NCBI RefSeq assembly: GCF_015355625.1
Contig: NZ_JACLAF010000017.1
Location: 33,608-97,607 of the forward strand
From: Tamlana sp. I1
GTDB taxonomy: Bacteria > Bacteroidota > Bacteroidia > Flavobacteriales > Flavobacteriaceae
Length of the DNA: 64,000 nucleotides
Direction of reading: 5' to 3'
The position numbers and the translations under genes were made by a program. Below the pieces are notes generated by a model. That model did no database searches. It was not told the DNA's origin and saw only the letters and a list, made by a program, of their open reading frames with translations. Each line of letters starts with the position of its first letter. The first letter of the stretch is position 1. This document shows positions 35,200 to 47,334 of this stretch, one piece after another.

Positions 35200-35382
35200 T
35201 TTAAAATTTTACGATTTGGCGTATCTTCACGTATTCAAATTTTAACGCTTAAAGTGCGTAAAGATACTATAGTTATTCGAGAAATTAATTCTTAGATCTA
35301 ACCGAATTTAAACAGTAGATTGAAACAATTAAATATCAAAATAGATGTTAAACAATGACTGTTTTTCAGGAATACTAAAAAT

Positions 35383-38228
<2,846 letters not shown>

Positions 38229-38315
38229 TTGTTATTTTCTTGTAAAAATCGTAAAACACATAATATAATGTAATGAAAATGAATTATATTCGTGTTTAAA
38301 CCAAAAAAAAGCATC

Positions 38316-39029
38316 ATGTGGAATTCGAAGATTTTGGCGAGTGTTATAGTGGTGGTTTACTTTTTGTTTGTTTTTTTTCAATTTAAAGGAAACGAAGTAT
38401 TAGCTGGAAATTTAGAGGTTTTAATCATTCCTTTGATGGCGCTTGCTTATATGTGTTTTGTAAATAAAAAGACGGTTTATTTTACATTATTTATTCTGTT
38501 ATATGCGATTTCTGATTTATTAGACTTGATTGTAAATCATATTGATTACAATTATTATTACTATTTAGGTAATGGGTTGTATATGCTTGCTTATATGTTT
38601 TTATTAATTAAATTATTAAAATCGATAAGCTTGTATTATGTGATAAAAAACTTAAAGCTGCAATTAGTTGTTTTACTTGCGCTTAGTTTATATCTGTTTT
38701 ATGTATTGCAAGTTATTGTAGAGCCATTTGTGGGGTTAAGAAGTGAGTATTATGTAGAATTGGTTTATAATGCGCTTATGCTTATGCTTTTAACCTTGGC
38801 TTTGTTAAATTATAATTATAGAGAAAATCAAAAATCCTTATTTATTTTTATTGGTTCACTTCTAATAGTATTCTCTGAAGTTATTTGGATTGCGCATACT
38901 TATATAGCAGAAAGAAATTTACTTAATGTGGTTTCTGTAACATTAAAATTATCAGCATTTTTCTTCTTTTATAAACAGTCAAAAATGATGAATGAAGGTT
39001 CTAAAGAAGATGAATTGATTCTTGAATAA
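38316..39029 (+). CDS. Multi-pass membrane protein of unknown function
   Basis: A 237-residue inner-membrane protein with about eight hydrophobic helices and short polar loops; the C-terminus is charged. I do not recognise it with certainty. The order of helices with SDLLDL after the third, GNGLYMLAYM in the fourth and GSLLIVFSEVIW in the seventh recalls the YhhN/lysoplasmalogenase fold, but the key acidic pattern is only partly there. An in-frame GTG at 38292 is also possible; ATG 38316, preceded by an A-rich run, is preferred. It follows ligA by 87 nt. Confidence 0.65.
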   Translation: MWNSKILASVIVVVYFLFVFFQFKGNEVLAGNLEVLIIPLMALAYMCFVNKKTVYFTLFILLYAISDLLDLIVNHIDYNYYYYLGNGLYMLAYMFLLIKLLKSISLYYVIKNLKLQLVVLLALSLYLFYVLQVIVEPFVGLRSEYYVELVYNALMLMLLTLALLNYNYRENQKSLFIFIGSLLIVFSEVIWIAHTYIAERNLLNVVSVTLKLSAFFFFYKQSKMMNEGSKEDELILE

Positions 39030-39066
39030 ACTTATAATTTAAGGTTTTTAGAATAAAACTTTTTGT

Positions 39067-39981
39067 TTATACGGTAATTGAAACACCATCTGCCGATTTG
39101 TTCTTATTAGCATCAAAATAAAAATCAATACGCCCTAAATTAATACCGTAACAGCCTACTTGGTTAACAAGGGTATTTATGCCATCCAAATTTTTAACAA
39201 TGGTTGGTTTTGGTAAGAAAGTATGGGTGTGTCCGCCAATTATTAAATCAATATTCTTTGTGGCTTTTGCTAGGTTTAAATCAGAAATGGTTTTGCTATC
39301 ATGGTAATCGTATCCTAAATGTGATAAACAGATAATAAGGTCGCAGCCTTTTTCATCTTTCAAAATTCTGGTCATATCCTGAGATATTTCAATAGGATCT
39401 AAATATTTGGTTTCTTTAAAGTTTTCAGGCGAAACCAAACCGTCTAATTCTACGCCTAAGCCAAATACGCCAATTTTTATACCATCTTTTAAAAAGATTT
39501 TATAAGGCTTTGTGTGTGTGTCCATCGCTGTATTCGTGAAATCGTAATTGGCGCTTATAAAATCAAAGTTGGCATGCGGTAATTGCGAATACAAACCTTC
39601 AATACCGTTGTCAAAATCATGATTTCCAATGGTTGCAACATCGTATTTTAATTTGCTCATCAGTTTAAATTCTAGTTCACCACCGTAATAATTAAAGTAG
39701 GGGGTGCCTTGGAAAATATCGCCAGCATCTAATAAAAGGGTGTTCGGATTCTCTTTTCTAATCGCTTCAATTAAACTAGCGCGTCTGGCAACGCCACCAA
39801 TGTTTGCGTTTCTAGGGTCGTCTGGCGGAAACGGGTCGATGTGGCTGTGAACATCATTGGTATGTATTATGGTAATTTTTTTAGTTTTTTCTAAAGTTGT
39901 AAACGATTGTAAACCAAGTCCACCTAGTGAAACCAAAGCGGTGCCTATGGAAGCTTGTTGAATAAAATCTCTGCGTTTCAT
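39067..39981 (-). CDS. Metallophosphatase half of a split 5'-nucleotidase
   Basis: A 304-residue exported enzyme. The N-terminus MKRRDFIQQASIGTALVSLGG looks like a Tat signal (RRDFIQ). The calcineurin-like domain is complete: HTNDVHSH, LLDAGDIFQGTPYF, GNHDFDNG, LSHLGYDYH and GGHTHTF supply the two-metal site of UshA-type nucleotidases. It lacks the C-terminal substrate-binding domain, which is encoded by the preceding gene (39985-40743), whose stop lies 3 nt upstream. The pair therefore probably forms one functional 5'-nucleotidase in the periplasm. Confidence 0.9.
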   Translation of the reverse strand: MKRRDFIQQASIGTALVSLGGLGLQSFTTLEKTKKITIIHTNDVHSHIDPFPPDDPRNANIGGVARRASLIEAIRKENPNTLLLDAGDIFQGTPYFNYYGGELEFKLMSKLKYDVATIGNHDFDNGIEGLYSQLPHANFDFISANYDFTNTAMDTHTKPYKIFLKDGIKIGVFGLGVELDGLVSPENFKETKYLDPIEISQDMTRILKDEKGCDLIICLSHLGYDYHDSKTISDLNLAKATKNIDLIIGGHTHTFLPKPTIVKNLDGINTLVNQVGCYGINLGRIDFYFDANKNKSADGVSITV

Positions 39982-39984
39982 AAT

Positions 39985-40743
39985 TTATTTAATTTGAATG
40001 AATCTGTTGTCTTGAACAGGATTAACGGTATCAACTTTCATAAAATAATCAATCAAGGTGTTTCTTATTTTATAATTTAATCTGTAAAGACTGTCACTTG
40101 GTTTAAAAAAGGTCATGTGGTCGCCACCTTCATATAAATAATCGTTTGTAGCGACATAATATGTTTTATTAGGATCGATATTTTTACCATTAATTTTGGC
40201 GTCAACAAGTTGTCCATCAGTATTTATAATGATTTGAAGTTTTGAGATAGGATGCGCGGTTTTGGCTTTCACTAAATAATCAACGAGCTGATTAACCTGC
40301 GTGCCTTTTATAGCAGCAACTACAATGCTGTTTTCAAATGGCATGAGTTTAAAAGCAGTGCCTTTAGAGATTTTTCCTTTAGGGAGAATCGAACGAATAC
40401 CACCGAAATTCAATAAAACCATATCAATATTATGGCCAGATCGTTTTAAAAATACAGGATTAGCTTGCTCGTAAGCTACGTCTGCCATGAAATTTCCTAT
40501 GGCTGTATTTAACTTGCTGTCTGTTTTAGAATAGGTATTGCTAGCATAAGCAAGTACACTGTCTAAATCCTTTTGAATATGGTCCCTATAAGGCTTAACA
40601 TAATCTTCAATAGATTGGTCTGTTTTAAGCGTATCTGTAATTTGTATTTGATGTCCTTCTATTTTTGTAAGTTCAAATTTGTCCTTTTTGCAATTCAGAA
40701 AAACTAAAAAATATAACAAATAAATTAAATGTGTAAACCTCAT
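39985..40743 (-). CDS. 5'-nucleotidase C-terminal domain lipoprotein
   Basis: A 252-residue lipoprotein: signal peptide with lipobox FLNC (Cys about 18), then only the UshA-type C-terminal domain: GNFMADVAYEQAN, VLLNFGGIRSILPKGKIS, and the substrate loop TNDYLYEGGDHMTFF. These residues bind the nucleoside in full-length enzymes. No metallophosphatase domain is present; it is in the next gene. The lipid anchor suggests that this half tethers the complex to a membrane. The gene order is reversed compared with the domain order in UshA. Confidence 0.9.
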   Translation of the reverse strand: MRFTHLIYLLYFLVFLNCKKDKFELTKIEGHQIQITDTLKTDQSIEDYVKPYRDHIQKDLDSVLAYASNTYSKTDSKLNTAIGNFMADVAYEQANPVFLKRSGHNIDMVLLNFGGIRSILPKGKISKGTAFKLMPFENSIVVAAIKGTQVNQLVDYLVKAKTAHPISKLQIIINTDGQLVDAKINGKNIDPNKTYYVATNDYLYEGGDHMTFFKPSDSLYRLNYKIRNTLIDYFMKVDTVNPVQDNRFIQIK

Positions 40744-40767
40744 TCTATAAATCTTAAATAATGTATG

Positions 40768-40784
40768 TACTTTTGCTACCTTTG
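40768..40784 (+). promoter_or_regulatory. Two overlapping -7 elements before the DUF6913-dapA operon
   Basis: TACTTTTG (40768-40775) and TACCTTTG (40777-40784) both match TAnnTTTG and are 9 nt apart. The second would place the start of transcription about 12 nt before the ATG at 40803. No -33 TTTG is evident for either. Confidence 0.5.
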
Positions 40785-40802
40785 CCCAAATTATAAAGAT
40801 AA

Positions 40803-41330
40803 ATGATTTTAAAGGTTTTTAAGGAAAAATCTATAAAAAAACGCATAAACACATTGTTGTCAGATCGTAGTGTGAAATCTGACAATAATCAAGCGGAAAC
40901 ATTAGGAGTCATCTTAAATATAGATGAAATTGATAATGAAGAGTCCTTTATAAAACTAGCTAAAGAAATTAAAATTCAGCCTAACAGGTTGAAGATATTA
41001 GCATTTTCAGCAAAGAAAAAAGATGCACTTAATGTTAGAGCAAAAGGCTGTTATCTTGAAGATTTTAATTGGAATGGCGTTGTAAAAAATATAGAAGTAC
41101 AATCGTTTTTAGAAACAGATTTTGATCTTTTGATTAGCTATTATTCTAGTGAAATTTTAGAGTTGAAGTTGTTAACAGCAGTTTCAAAAGCAAAATTTAA
41201 AATAGGCGTTTTGCAATCTGATGAACGTTTAAACGATTTAATAATAAAAACCAAAGTAAACGAATTTAGTGTGTTTAAAGCAGAAGTGCTTAAATACCTA
41301 ACGATATTAAATAAAATTAGTAAAGCATGA
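40803..41330 (+). CDS. DUF6913-type protein of unknown function
   Basis: A 175-residue cytoplasmic protein with an alternating alpha/beta pattern ([62 protein letters not shown]). It belongs to a Bacteroidota family found in front of dapA, which I recall as DUF6913. It overlaps dapA by 4 nt (ATGA), implying coupled translation, but no enzymatic motif is visible, and a role in lysine or diaminopimelate synthesis is only a guess from position. Confidence 0.7.
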   Translation: MILKVFKEKSIKKRINTLLSDRSVKSDNNQAETLGVILNIDEIDNEESFIKLAKEIKIQPNRLKILAFSAKKKDALNVRAKGCYLEDFNWNGVVKNIEVQSFLETDFDLLISYYSSEILELKLLTAVSKAKFKIGVLQSDERLNDLIIKTKVNEFSVFKAEVLKYLTILNKISKA

Positions 41331-42205
41331 ATAGTAAGTTTCTAGGAACTGGAGTGGCATTGGTTACACCTTTTAATGCCGATTTAAGTATAGATCACGA
41401 GGCATTAACAAATATTGTAAATTTTAATATAGATAATGGTACAGATTATCTTGTAATTTGCGGTACTACAGGTGAAAGTGTAACCTTAACGAAAGCGGAA
41501 AAAAAACAGGTTGTTGAAACAATTGCTAAGGCAAATAATGGTCGCGTACCAATGGTTTTAGGTATTGGAGGAAATAATACAGCTTTAGTAATTGATGAAA
41601 TTAAAAACACAGATTTAAGTCAGATTGATGCTATTTTATCTGTGTCACCATATTATAGTAAACCAACTCAGGAAGGTATTTATCAACATTTTAAGGCTGT
41701 TTCAGAGGCTTGTCCTGTAGATATTATTTTATATAATGTGCCAGGAAGAACTTCAAAAAATATTGAAGCTGAAACCACTATAAGAATGGCTAACGATTTT
41801 AAAAATGTGGTTGGTATCAAAGAAGCAGGGAATAATATGTCGCAATATTTTGAGCTGATTAAAAACAAACCTGAAGATTTTCTAATTATTTCTGGCGATG
41901 ACGATTTAGCTTTAGGCGTAGTTTTAGCCGGAGGCGCAGGGGTTATTTCTGTAATCGGACAAGGATTTCCAAAAGATTTCTCTGAAATGATTCGTTTAGG
42001 ATTAAAAGGAGAAGCAAAAGAAGCTTACAAACTGTATTACAAAATCGTTGATGCTATAGGGTATATTTTTGAAGAGAATAATCCAGCAGGAATAAAAGGC
42101 GTTTTTGAAGCTTTAAATTTGTGTGCAGACACGGTTAGATTACCGTTAGTTCCTGCATCACAAGCACTAAAATCTAAAATAACAGCATTTGTAAATAACT
42201 ATTAG
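41327..42205 (+). CDS. dapA: 4-hydroxy-tetrahydrodipicolinate synthase
   Basis: First committed enzyme of the diaminopimelate/lysine branch, condensing pyruvate with aspartate semialdehyde. The 292-residue TIM barrel has the Schiff-base lysine K165 (GIKEAGNN), Y136 (LYNVPGRT), and [10 protein letters not shown] near the N-terminus. Together with dapF at 25524 it is the second dap gene in the window. The hairpin at 42233 may end the operon. Confidence 0.96.
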   Translation: MNSKFLGTGVALVTPFNADLSIDHEALTNIVNFNIDNGTDYLVICGTTGESVTLTKAEKKQVVETIAKANNGRVPMVLGIGGNNTALVIDEIKNTDLSQIDAILSVSPYYSKPTQEGIYQHFKAVSEACPVDIILYNVPGRTSKNIEAETTIRMANDFKNVVGIKEAGNNMSQYFELIKNKPEDFLIISGDDDLALGVVLAGGAGVISVIGQGFPKDFSEMIRLGLKGEAKEAYKLYYKIVDAIGYIFEENNPAGIKGVFEALNLCADTVRLPLVPASQALKSKITAFVNNY

Positions 42206-42232
42206 TATTGTTAAATATAACTTAAACCTAAC

Positions 42233-42256
42233 AATTGCTAGTGTTTAGCAGTTATT
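42233..42256 (+). terminator. Possible terminator after dapA
   Basis: AATTGCTA (42233-42240) pairs with TAGCAGTT (42245-42252) including one G-U pair, 4-nt loop, followed by ATTTTA. Weak but well placed, 28 nt after the stop. Confidence 0.45.
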
Positions 42257-42297
42257 TTAGCGTTGAAATTATATTTTTAAAATCCATATTAATCACT

Positions 42298-42305
42298 TAA
42301 TTTTG
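42298..42305 (+). promoter_or_regulatory. -7 promoter element of the bamD-rpoZ-coaBC operon
   Basis: TAATTTTG matches TAnnTTTG and is 18 nt before the bamD ATG. A -33 element is not clear. Confidence 0.5.
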
Positions 42306-42323
42306 CATTCTGTTTAAAAATTT

Positions 42324-43124
42324 ATGAACAAACTTTTATACATTCTAGTAGTATTCACATTTTTAACAAGTTGTAGCGAATATCAAAAGACCCTTAAAGG
42401 GGAAGATATTGGCGCAAAGTTTAAAATGGGAGAGGAGTTTTATAATGCGGGTGAGTACGCAAAAGCCAATGCGCTTTTTGCACAAATAGTCCCGAATTAT
42501 AGAGGAAAACCTCAGGCTGAAAAGTTAATGTACTTGTATTCTAATACCTTTTATAAAACGGGAGATTACTATGTTGCAGGCTATCAGTTTGAACGTTTTG
42601 CTTCCAGTTATCCTAAAAGTGAAAAACTAGAAGAGGCTTCTTTTTTAAGTGCAAAAAGTTATTATATGCTTTCACCAGTGTATAGTAAAGATCAAAAAGA
42701 AACCAAAGAGGCTATAGAAAAGCTACAAGATTTCATTAACTTATTTCCAGAGTCAGAATATGTTCCAGAAGCAAATAAGCTTACTCAGGAATTGGTTTAC
42801 AAACTGGAAAAGAAAGCTTTTGAAATAGCAAAACAATACGATATTATTTCAGATTATGAAGCTGCAATAAAATCATTTGATAATTTTATTTTTGAATTCC
42901 CTGGGTCTCCTTTTCTTGAAGATGCATTATTTTACAGGTTAGATTCAGCTTTTAAATTAGCAGATAACAGTATTGAACGAAAAAGAAAAGCGCGACTAGA
43001 AACCGCAAAGGAATATTACATTCAGTTTAAAAAAGATTATGCCAATTCAGAACATATTGAAGATGTAGAAGAAATGGCAGCGAAAATAGAAGAAGAATTA
43101 CAAAATTACAGCTCACAAAGTTAA
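42324..43124 (+). CDS. bamD: Outer-membrane assembly lipoprotein BamD
   Basis: Part of the BAM complex that folds outer-membrane beta-barrels. The 266-residue lipoprotein has signal and lipobox FLTSC (Cys about 16), then tandem TPR-like repeats (GEEFYNAGEYAKANALFAQIV, NTFYKTGDYYVAGYQFERF, DAIIKSF-like unit near 180), the usual BamD/YfiO arrangement. It starts the envelope/housekeeping operon with rpoZ 12 nt further on. Confidence 0.92.
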   Translation: MNKLLYILVVFTFLTSCSEYQKTLKGEDIGAKFKMGEEFYNAGEYAKANALFAQIVPNYRGKPQAEKLMYLYSNTFYKTGDYYVAGYQFERFASSYPKSEKLEEASFLSAKSYYMLSPVYSKDQKETKEAIEKLQDFINLFPESEYVPEANKLTQELVYKLEKKAFEIAKQYDIISDYEAAIKSFDNFIFEFPGSPFLEDALFYRLDSAFKLADNSIERKRKARLETAKEYYIQFKKDYANSEHIEDVEEMAAKIEEELQNYSSQS

Positions 43125-43136
43125 ATACAATAACAG

Positions 43137-43466
43137 ATGGATTTAAAAAAAACCAACGCTCCAGTTAATACTATTACTTACGACAGAAATCAAATAGACG
43201 AGCCAACAGGCAATATCTATGAGTCTATTTCGATTATTGCTAGACGTGCCGATCAAATTAACACAGAGATTAAAAAAGAACTTATTGATAAGTTAGAAGA
43301 GTTTGCTACTTACAATGATAGTCTTGAAGAAATCTTTGAAAACAAAGAGCAAATTGAGGTTTCTAAATTTTACGAAAAATTACCTAAACCTCATGCATTA
43401 GCTGTTCAAGAATGGTTAACAGATAAAATTTATTTTAGAAATACTGAGGAAGATTCTCAGGAATAA
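43137..43466 (+). CDS. rpoZ: RNA polymerase omega subunit (Rpb6-like)
   Basis: A 109-residue protein stabilising RNA polymerase. The conserved part is NIYESISIIARRADQINTEIKKEL (about 22-45), the Bacteroidota version of the omega motif; the acidic C-terminal region is typical of the group. The gene lies between bamD and coaBC as in many Bacteroidota. Confidence 0.9.
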   Translation: MDLKKTNAPVNTITYDRNQIDEPTGNIYESISIIARRADQINTEIKKELIDKLEEFATYNDSLEEIFENKEQIEVSKFYEKLPKPHALAVQEWLTDKIYFRNTEEDSQE

Positions 43467-43473
43467 TTTCTTT

Positions 43474-44679
43474 ATGAGTATACTAAGCGGCAAAAACATA
43501 CTGTTAGGCATTACGGGTGGTATTGCCGCTTATAAAACAGCTTCACTTGTAAGGTTGTTTATAAAATCTGGTGCCAACGTAAAAGTGGTCATGACGCCCG
43601 CGTCCAAAGAATTTGTAACACCTTTAACCTTATCTACACTTTCTAAAAATCCCGTATATTCTTCATTTGTAAATGAAGATGAGGATACTGCTGTCTGGAA
43701 TAATCATGTCGATTTAGGACTTTGGGCAGACCTTCTAGTTGTTGCACCAGCCACGGCAAATACACTTTCTAAAATGGCTAATGGGGTTTGCGATAATTTA
43801 TTGCTAGCCACTTATTTATCGGCTAAATGCCCTGTGTATTATGCGCCAGCAATGGATTTGGACATGTACAAACATCCTACAACGGTTCAATCATTCGATA
43901 AATTAAATGCCTTTGGTAATATTATGATTCCTGCAACTAGCGGTGAATTAGCTAGCGGTTTGGTAGGAGAAGGAAGAATGGCCGAACCTGAAGATATCAT
44001 TGCTTTTATTGAAAATGATGTTTTAGGAAAATTACCCTTACGCGGAAAAAAAATATTAATTACAGCAGGCCCAACTTATGAAGCCATCGATCCTGTACGC
44101 TTTATAGGGAATCATTCTAGCGGAAAAATGGGCTTCGAAATAGCAAAAGCAGCCGCCAATCTTGGTGCAGAAGTGATTCTGGTTAGTGGTCCAACAAATC
44201 AAACAGCAACGCATAGTCTTATTCAAGTTATTCCCGTAACAAGTGCTCAAGACATGTACAATGCTGTTCATAGTCATTTTAAAACGGTCGATGTAGCGAT
44301 ACTTTCGGCAGCTGTAGCCGATTTTAAACCAAAAGAAGTCGCGCTTCAGAAAATAAAAAAGAAAAGTTCGTCGTTAGTTATAGAGCTGGAAAAAACAAAA
44401 GACATTTTAGAGTCGTTAGGCGCTATTAAAACCAAGCAATATTTAGTAGGTTTTGCTTTGGAAACCGAAAACGAACTTGAAAATGCAAAAGGAAAATTAA
44501 AAAGAAAGAATTTAAATTTAATTGTTTTAAATTCGTTAAACGATAAAGGTGCTGGATTTAAAAGCGACACCAATAAAGTAACATTTATTGATGATGAAAA
44601 TACCATTTCAGCGTTTGAATTAAAATCAAAATCGGAAGTTGCTTCAGACTTATTAAACAAAATTATATCACATATTTAA
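43474..44679 (+). CDS. coaBC: Bifunctional phosphopantothenoylcysteine synthetase/decarboxylase
   Basis: Two steps of coenzyme A synthesis in one 401-residue flavoprotein. The decarboxylase half (1-185) has the catalytic H78 (NNHVDLG); however the residue equal to E. coli N125 is D128 (PAMDLDM) and the clamp cysteine C158 is S161 (GELASGLVGEGRM). The synthetase half (about 190-401) has ITAGPTYEAIDPVRFIGNHSSGKMG and the DVAILSAAVADFKP block. The two changes appear to be shared by Bacteroidota CoaBC, as I recall them, so function is likely kept. It sits 7 nt after rpoZ and overlaps the next gene by one base. coaE at 50236 completes the pathway's last step. Confidence 0.96.
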   Translation: MSILSGKNILLGITGGIAAYKTASLVRLFIKSGANVKVVMTPASKEFVTPLTLSTLSKNPVYSSFVNEDEDTAVWNNHVDLGLWADLLVVAPATANTLSKMANGVCDNLLLATYLSAKCPVYYAPAMDLDMYKHPTTVQSFDKLNAFGNIMIPATSGELASGLVGEGRMAEPEDIIAFIENDVLGKLPLRGKKILITAGPTYEAIDPVRFIGNHSSGKMGFEIAKAAANLGAEVILVSGPTNQTATHSLIQVIPVTSAQDMYNAVHSHFKTVDVAILSAAVADFKPKEVALQKIKKKSSSLVIELEKTKDILESLGAIKTKQYLVGFALETENELENAKGKLKRKNLNLIVLNSLNDKGAGFKSDTNKVTFIDDENTISAFELKSKSEVASDLLNKIISHI

Positions 44680-45566
44680 TGCGTAACATACTCGTTTTAC
44701 TCATATTTTTTATAGGAATTCAAGGGTTTTCACAGGAATTAAATTGTAATGTTGTTGTTAATGCACAGCAAACTGGAAACGAAAATTTCCCCATTTTTAA
44801 AACCTTAGAAAAAGAGCTTAGAGAATTTGTAAACAATAGAAAATGGACAAACAAAACCTTTAGTCCGCAAGAACGTATTGATTGTAGTATGGTTATTAAT
44901 GTGAATAGCTACGTTGGCGAAGCCTTTCAAGCTACATTACAAATCCAGTCTTCTCGCTTAGTTTACGGCTCTTCTTATAGTACACCAGTTTATAATTTTA
45001 ACGATAAAGATTTTAATTTTAAATACATTGAGTTTCAAAATTTAATCTACAATCCCACCCAATATGAGTCTAATTTAATTTCTGTTTTGGCTTTTCATGT
45101 GTATATGATTTTAGCTTTAGATGCCGATACATTTTCAGAAAAGGGTGGAAGTGAGTATTATAATCAAGCGCAAACTATTACCAATTACTCACAACAAGGC
45201 AACTCTAAAGGTTGGCAGGTTGGCGATGGTTTACAAGGTCGATTTGCGCTTATAGATAATATTTTATCGCCTACATATAAAGAGTTCAGATCGGTAATGT
45301 ATGATTATCATCGTAAGGGTTTAGATGAAATGAGCGTGAATGTAAAAGCCGGAAAAGAGGCTATTTCAGAATCTTTAAAACAGTTTGAAACGATGAATAA
45401 ACGTCGTCCGAATTCGTTTTTACTACGAGTGTTCTTTGATGCTAAATCTGATGAAATTGAAGATATTTTCTCTGGTGGACCCAGTATTGAAATCGCTTCA
45501 GTAAAAGAAATTCTACAGAAAATTGCACCTATGTATATCAGTAAATGGCAAAATATTAAGTATTAA
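44679..45566 (+). CDS. DUF4835 family exported protein
   Basis: A 295-residue protein with a Sec signal (MRNILVLLIFFIGIQGFSQEL) and no lipobox. The rest matches the Bacteroidota DUF4835 family: NCNVVVNAQQTG, FVNNRKWTNKTFSPQERIDC, FNFKYIEFQNLIYNPTQYESNL and GWQVGDGLQGRFALIDNILSP. I have a recollection that this family has been tied to type IX secretion (PorD), but I cannot verify it here. Its fixed place between coaBC and recN is typical. Confidence 0.85.
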   Translation: MRNILVLLIFFIGIQGFSQELNCNVVVNAQQTGNENFPIFKTLEKELREFVNNRKWTNKTFSPQERIDCSMVINVNSYVGEAFQATLQIQSSRLVYGSSYSTPVYNFNDKDFNFKYIEFQNLIYNPTQYESNLISVLAFHVYMILALDADTFSEKGGSEYYNQAQTITNYSQQGNSKGWQVGDGLQGRFALIDNILSPTYKEFRSVMYDYHRKGLDEMSVNVKAGKEAISESLKQFETMNKRRPNSFLLRVFFDAKSDEIEDIFSGGPSIEIASVKEILQKIAPMYISKWQNIKY

Positions 45567-45630
45567 AACTTAGTTTTTATAAAGTCCATTTTATATATTT
45601 ATTTTTTGATTTTTATTAATTCCCAAACCT

Positions 45631-47283
45631 TTGCTTACATCACTTTCAATAAAAAATTACGCCTTAATCGATAGTTTACAAGTCGATTTTAATGATGGGT
45701 TTTCAATTATAACGGGTGAAACCGGAGCAGGAAAATCAATTCTATTAGGTGGTTTATCACTAATTCTTGGCAAACGTGCCGATTTAAGCAGTTTAAAAAA
45801 CGCTTCGGAAAAATGTATAATTGAAGCTGTTTTTAATATTTCAAATTACAATTTAAAGGCGCTTTTTGAGGCAGAAGATTTCGATTTTGAAACGCAAACC
45901 ATTATCAGAAGAGAAATTTTACCTTCAGGGAAATCTAGAGCATTTGTAAACGATTCGCCTGTAAACTTATCAAGTTTGCAAGTATTGGGCGAGCGTTTAA
46001 TCGATATTCATTCACAACATCAAACGCTTCAACTTACTAGTAATGAGTTTCAGTTTCAAGTTATTGATGCTTTGGCAAATAACGAAGAAGCACTTCAAAC
46101 TTATAAATTTGAATTAAAAGCCTATAAAAAATTACAAAAGCAACTTCAAGAATTGCTAGTTTTTAAAGCTGAAGCCATAAAAGAACACGATTATAATTCG
46201 TTTTTGTTGAATGAGTTGGTTGAAGCCAAATTAGTTGAAGGGGAATTGGAATCGCTTGAAGAAGAATACGAAACTTTAAATAATATTGAAGGCGTAAAGG
46301 AGAAACTTTCTGAAGCTTATACACTATTAGATGATGAACAAATTGGTGTCATTTCATCTTTAACCACATTAAAAAATGTGTTTCAGAAGCTTTCTGGTTT
46401 TTCATCAAAATACGAATCATTGCTTGAAAGGGCGACTAGTAGTTTGATAGAAATAGACGATTTGTTTAGCGAAGTTAACGACTTGCAGGAAGGTTTAGAA
46501 GCCGATCCTAATAGGCTAGAAGTGGTCGATGCTAAGTTAAAAATGCTTCATAATTTGAAGCAAAAACATGTGGCAAGCACAATTTCAGAATTAATTGAAA
46601 TAAGAGACGCCCTTGATGAAAAAGTATCGGTTACCGAAAATTTAGATGGCAGCATTCAGAAAAAGGAAGAAGAAATTGCTTCACAAACTACCGTTTTAAA
46701 TAAAATATCTAAAGACATTCACGACAAACGTGTTGCGGTTATTCCACAGCTTAAATCGCAATTAGAAACCATTTTGAGCAGTTTGGGTATGCCAAATGCT
46801 CAGTTTAAAATTGAAGCAGAACTAAGTAAAGAATTTTTTACTAACGGTAAAGATGTGTTGTCCTTTTTATTTTCAGCTAATAAAGGCGGTAGCTTTAACG
46901 AGTTGAAAAAAGCAGCTTCAGGGGGTGAATTGTCTCGAATAATGCTAGCTATTAAATCGGTTTTAGCAAAATATATTCAATTACCAACTATGATGTTTGA
47001 TGAAATTGATACAGGGGTTTCTGGAGAAATTTCTAATAAAATGGGCGATATTATGTTGGAGATGAGCAAAACTATGCAGGTGTTTTCCATCACACATTTA
47101 CCACAAATTGCAGCCAAAGGCCATTCGCATTTTAAGGTATATAAGGAAGATGTGGATAACCAAACGCAAACCAATTTAATTAAACTAAACCACGACGAAC
47201 GCATTGTAGAAATTGCACAAATGTTAGGCGGTAAAGAAATGTCTACATCAGCAATTGCACATGCTAAAGAATTACTCAATTAA
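45631..47283 (+). CDS. recN: DNA repair ATPase RecN
   Basis: An SMC-like protein for double-strand break repair. The 550-residue product has Walker A GETGAGKSIL (about 31-40), two long coiled coils flanking a central hinge (about 160-370), the ABC signature ASGGELSRIMLAIK and Walker B MMFDEIDTGVSGEIS. No ATG is in frame near the start; TTG at 45631 gives MLTSLSIKNYALID, the expected RecN N-terminus. It follows DUF4835 by 64 nt. Confidence 0.96.
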   Translation: MLTSLSIKNYALIDSLQVDFNDGFSIITGETGAGKSILLGGLSLILGKRADLSSLKNASEKCIIEAVFNISNYNLKALFEAEDFDFETQTIIRREILPSGKSRAFVNDSPVNLSSLQVLGERLIDIHSQHQTLQLTSNEFQFQVIDALANNEEALQTYKFELKAYKKLQKQLQELLVFKAEAIKEHDYNSFLLNELVEAKLVEGELESLEEEYETLNNIEGVKEKLSEAYTLLDDEQIGVISSLTTLKNVFQKLSGFSSKYESLLERATSSLIEIDDLFSEVNDLQEGLEADPNRLEVVDAKLKMLHNLKQKHVASTISELIEIRDALDEKVSVTENLDGSIQKKEEEIASQTTVLNKISKDIHDKRVAVIPQLKSQLETILSSLGMPNAQFKIEAELSKEFFTNGKDVLSFLFSANKGGSFNELKKAASGGELSRIMLAIKSVLAKYIQLPTMMFDEIDTGVSGEISNKMGDIMLEMSKTMQVFSITHLPQIAAKGHSHFKVYKEDVDNQTQTNLIKLNHDERIVEIAQMLGGKEMSTSAIAHAKELLN

Positions 47284-47287
47284 TTAC

Positions 47288-47295
47288 TATCTTTG
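47288..47295 (+). promoter_or_regulatory. -7 promoter element of fabI
   Basis: TATCTTTG, a perfect TAnnTTTG match, begins five bases after the recN stop and 47 nt before the fabI ATG. No -33 TTTG stands out in the recN coding end. Confidence 0.5.
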
Positions 47296-47334
47296 TCGGC
47301 GAAATAATTATACAAAAAATACAATTCTAGATAT

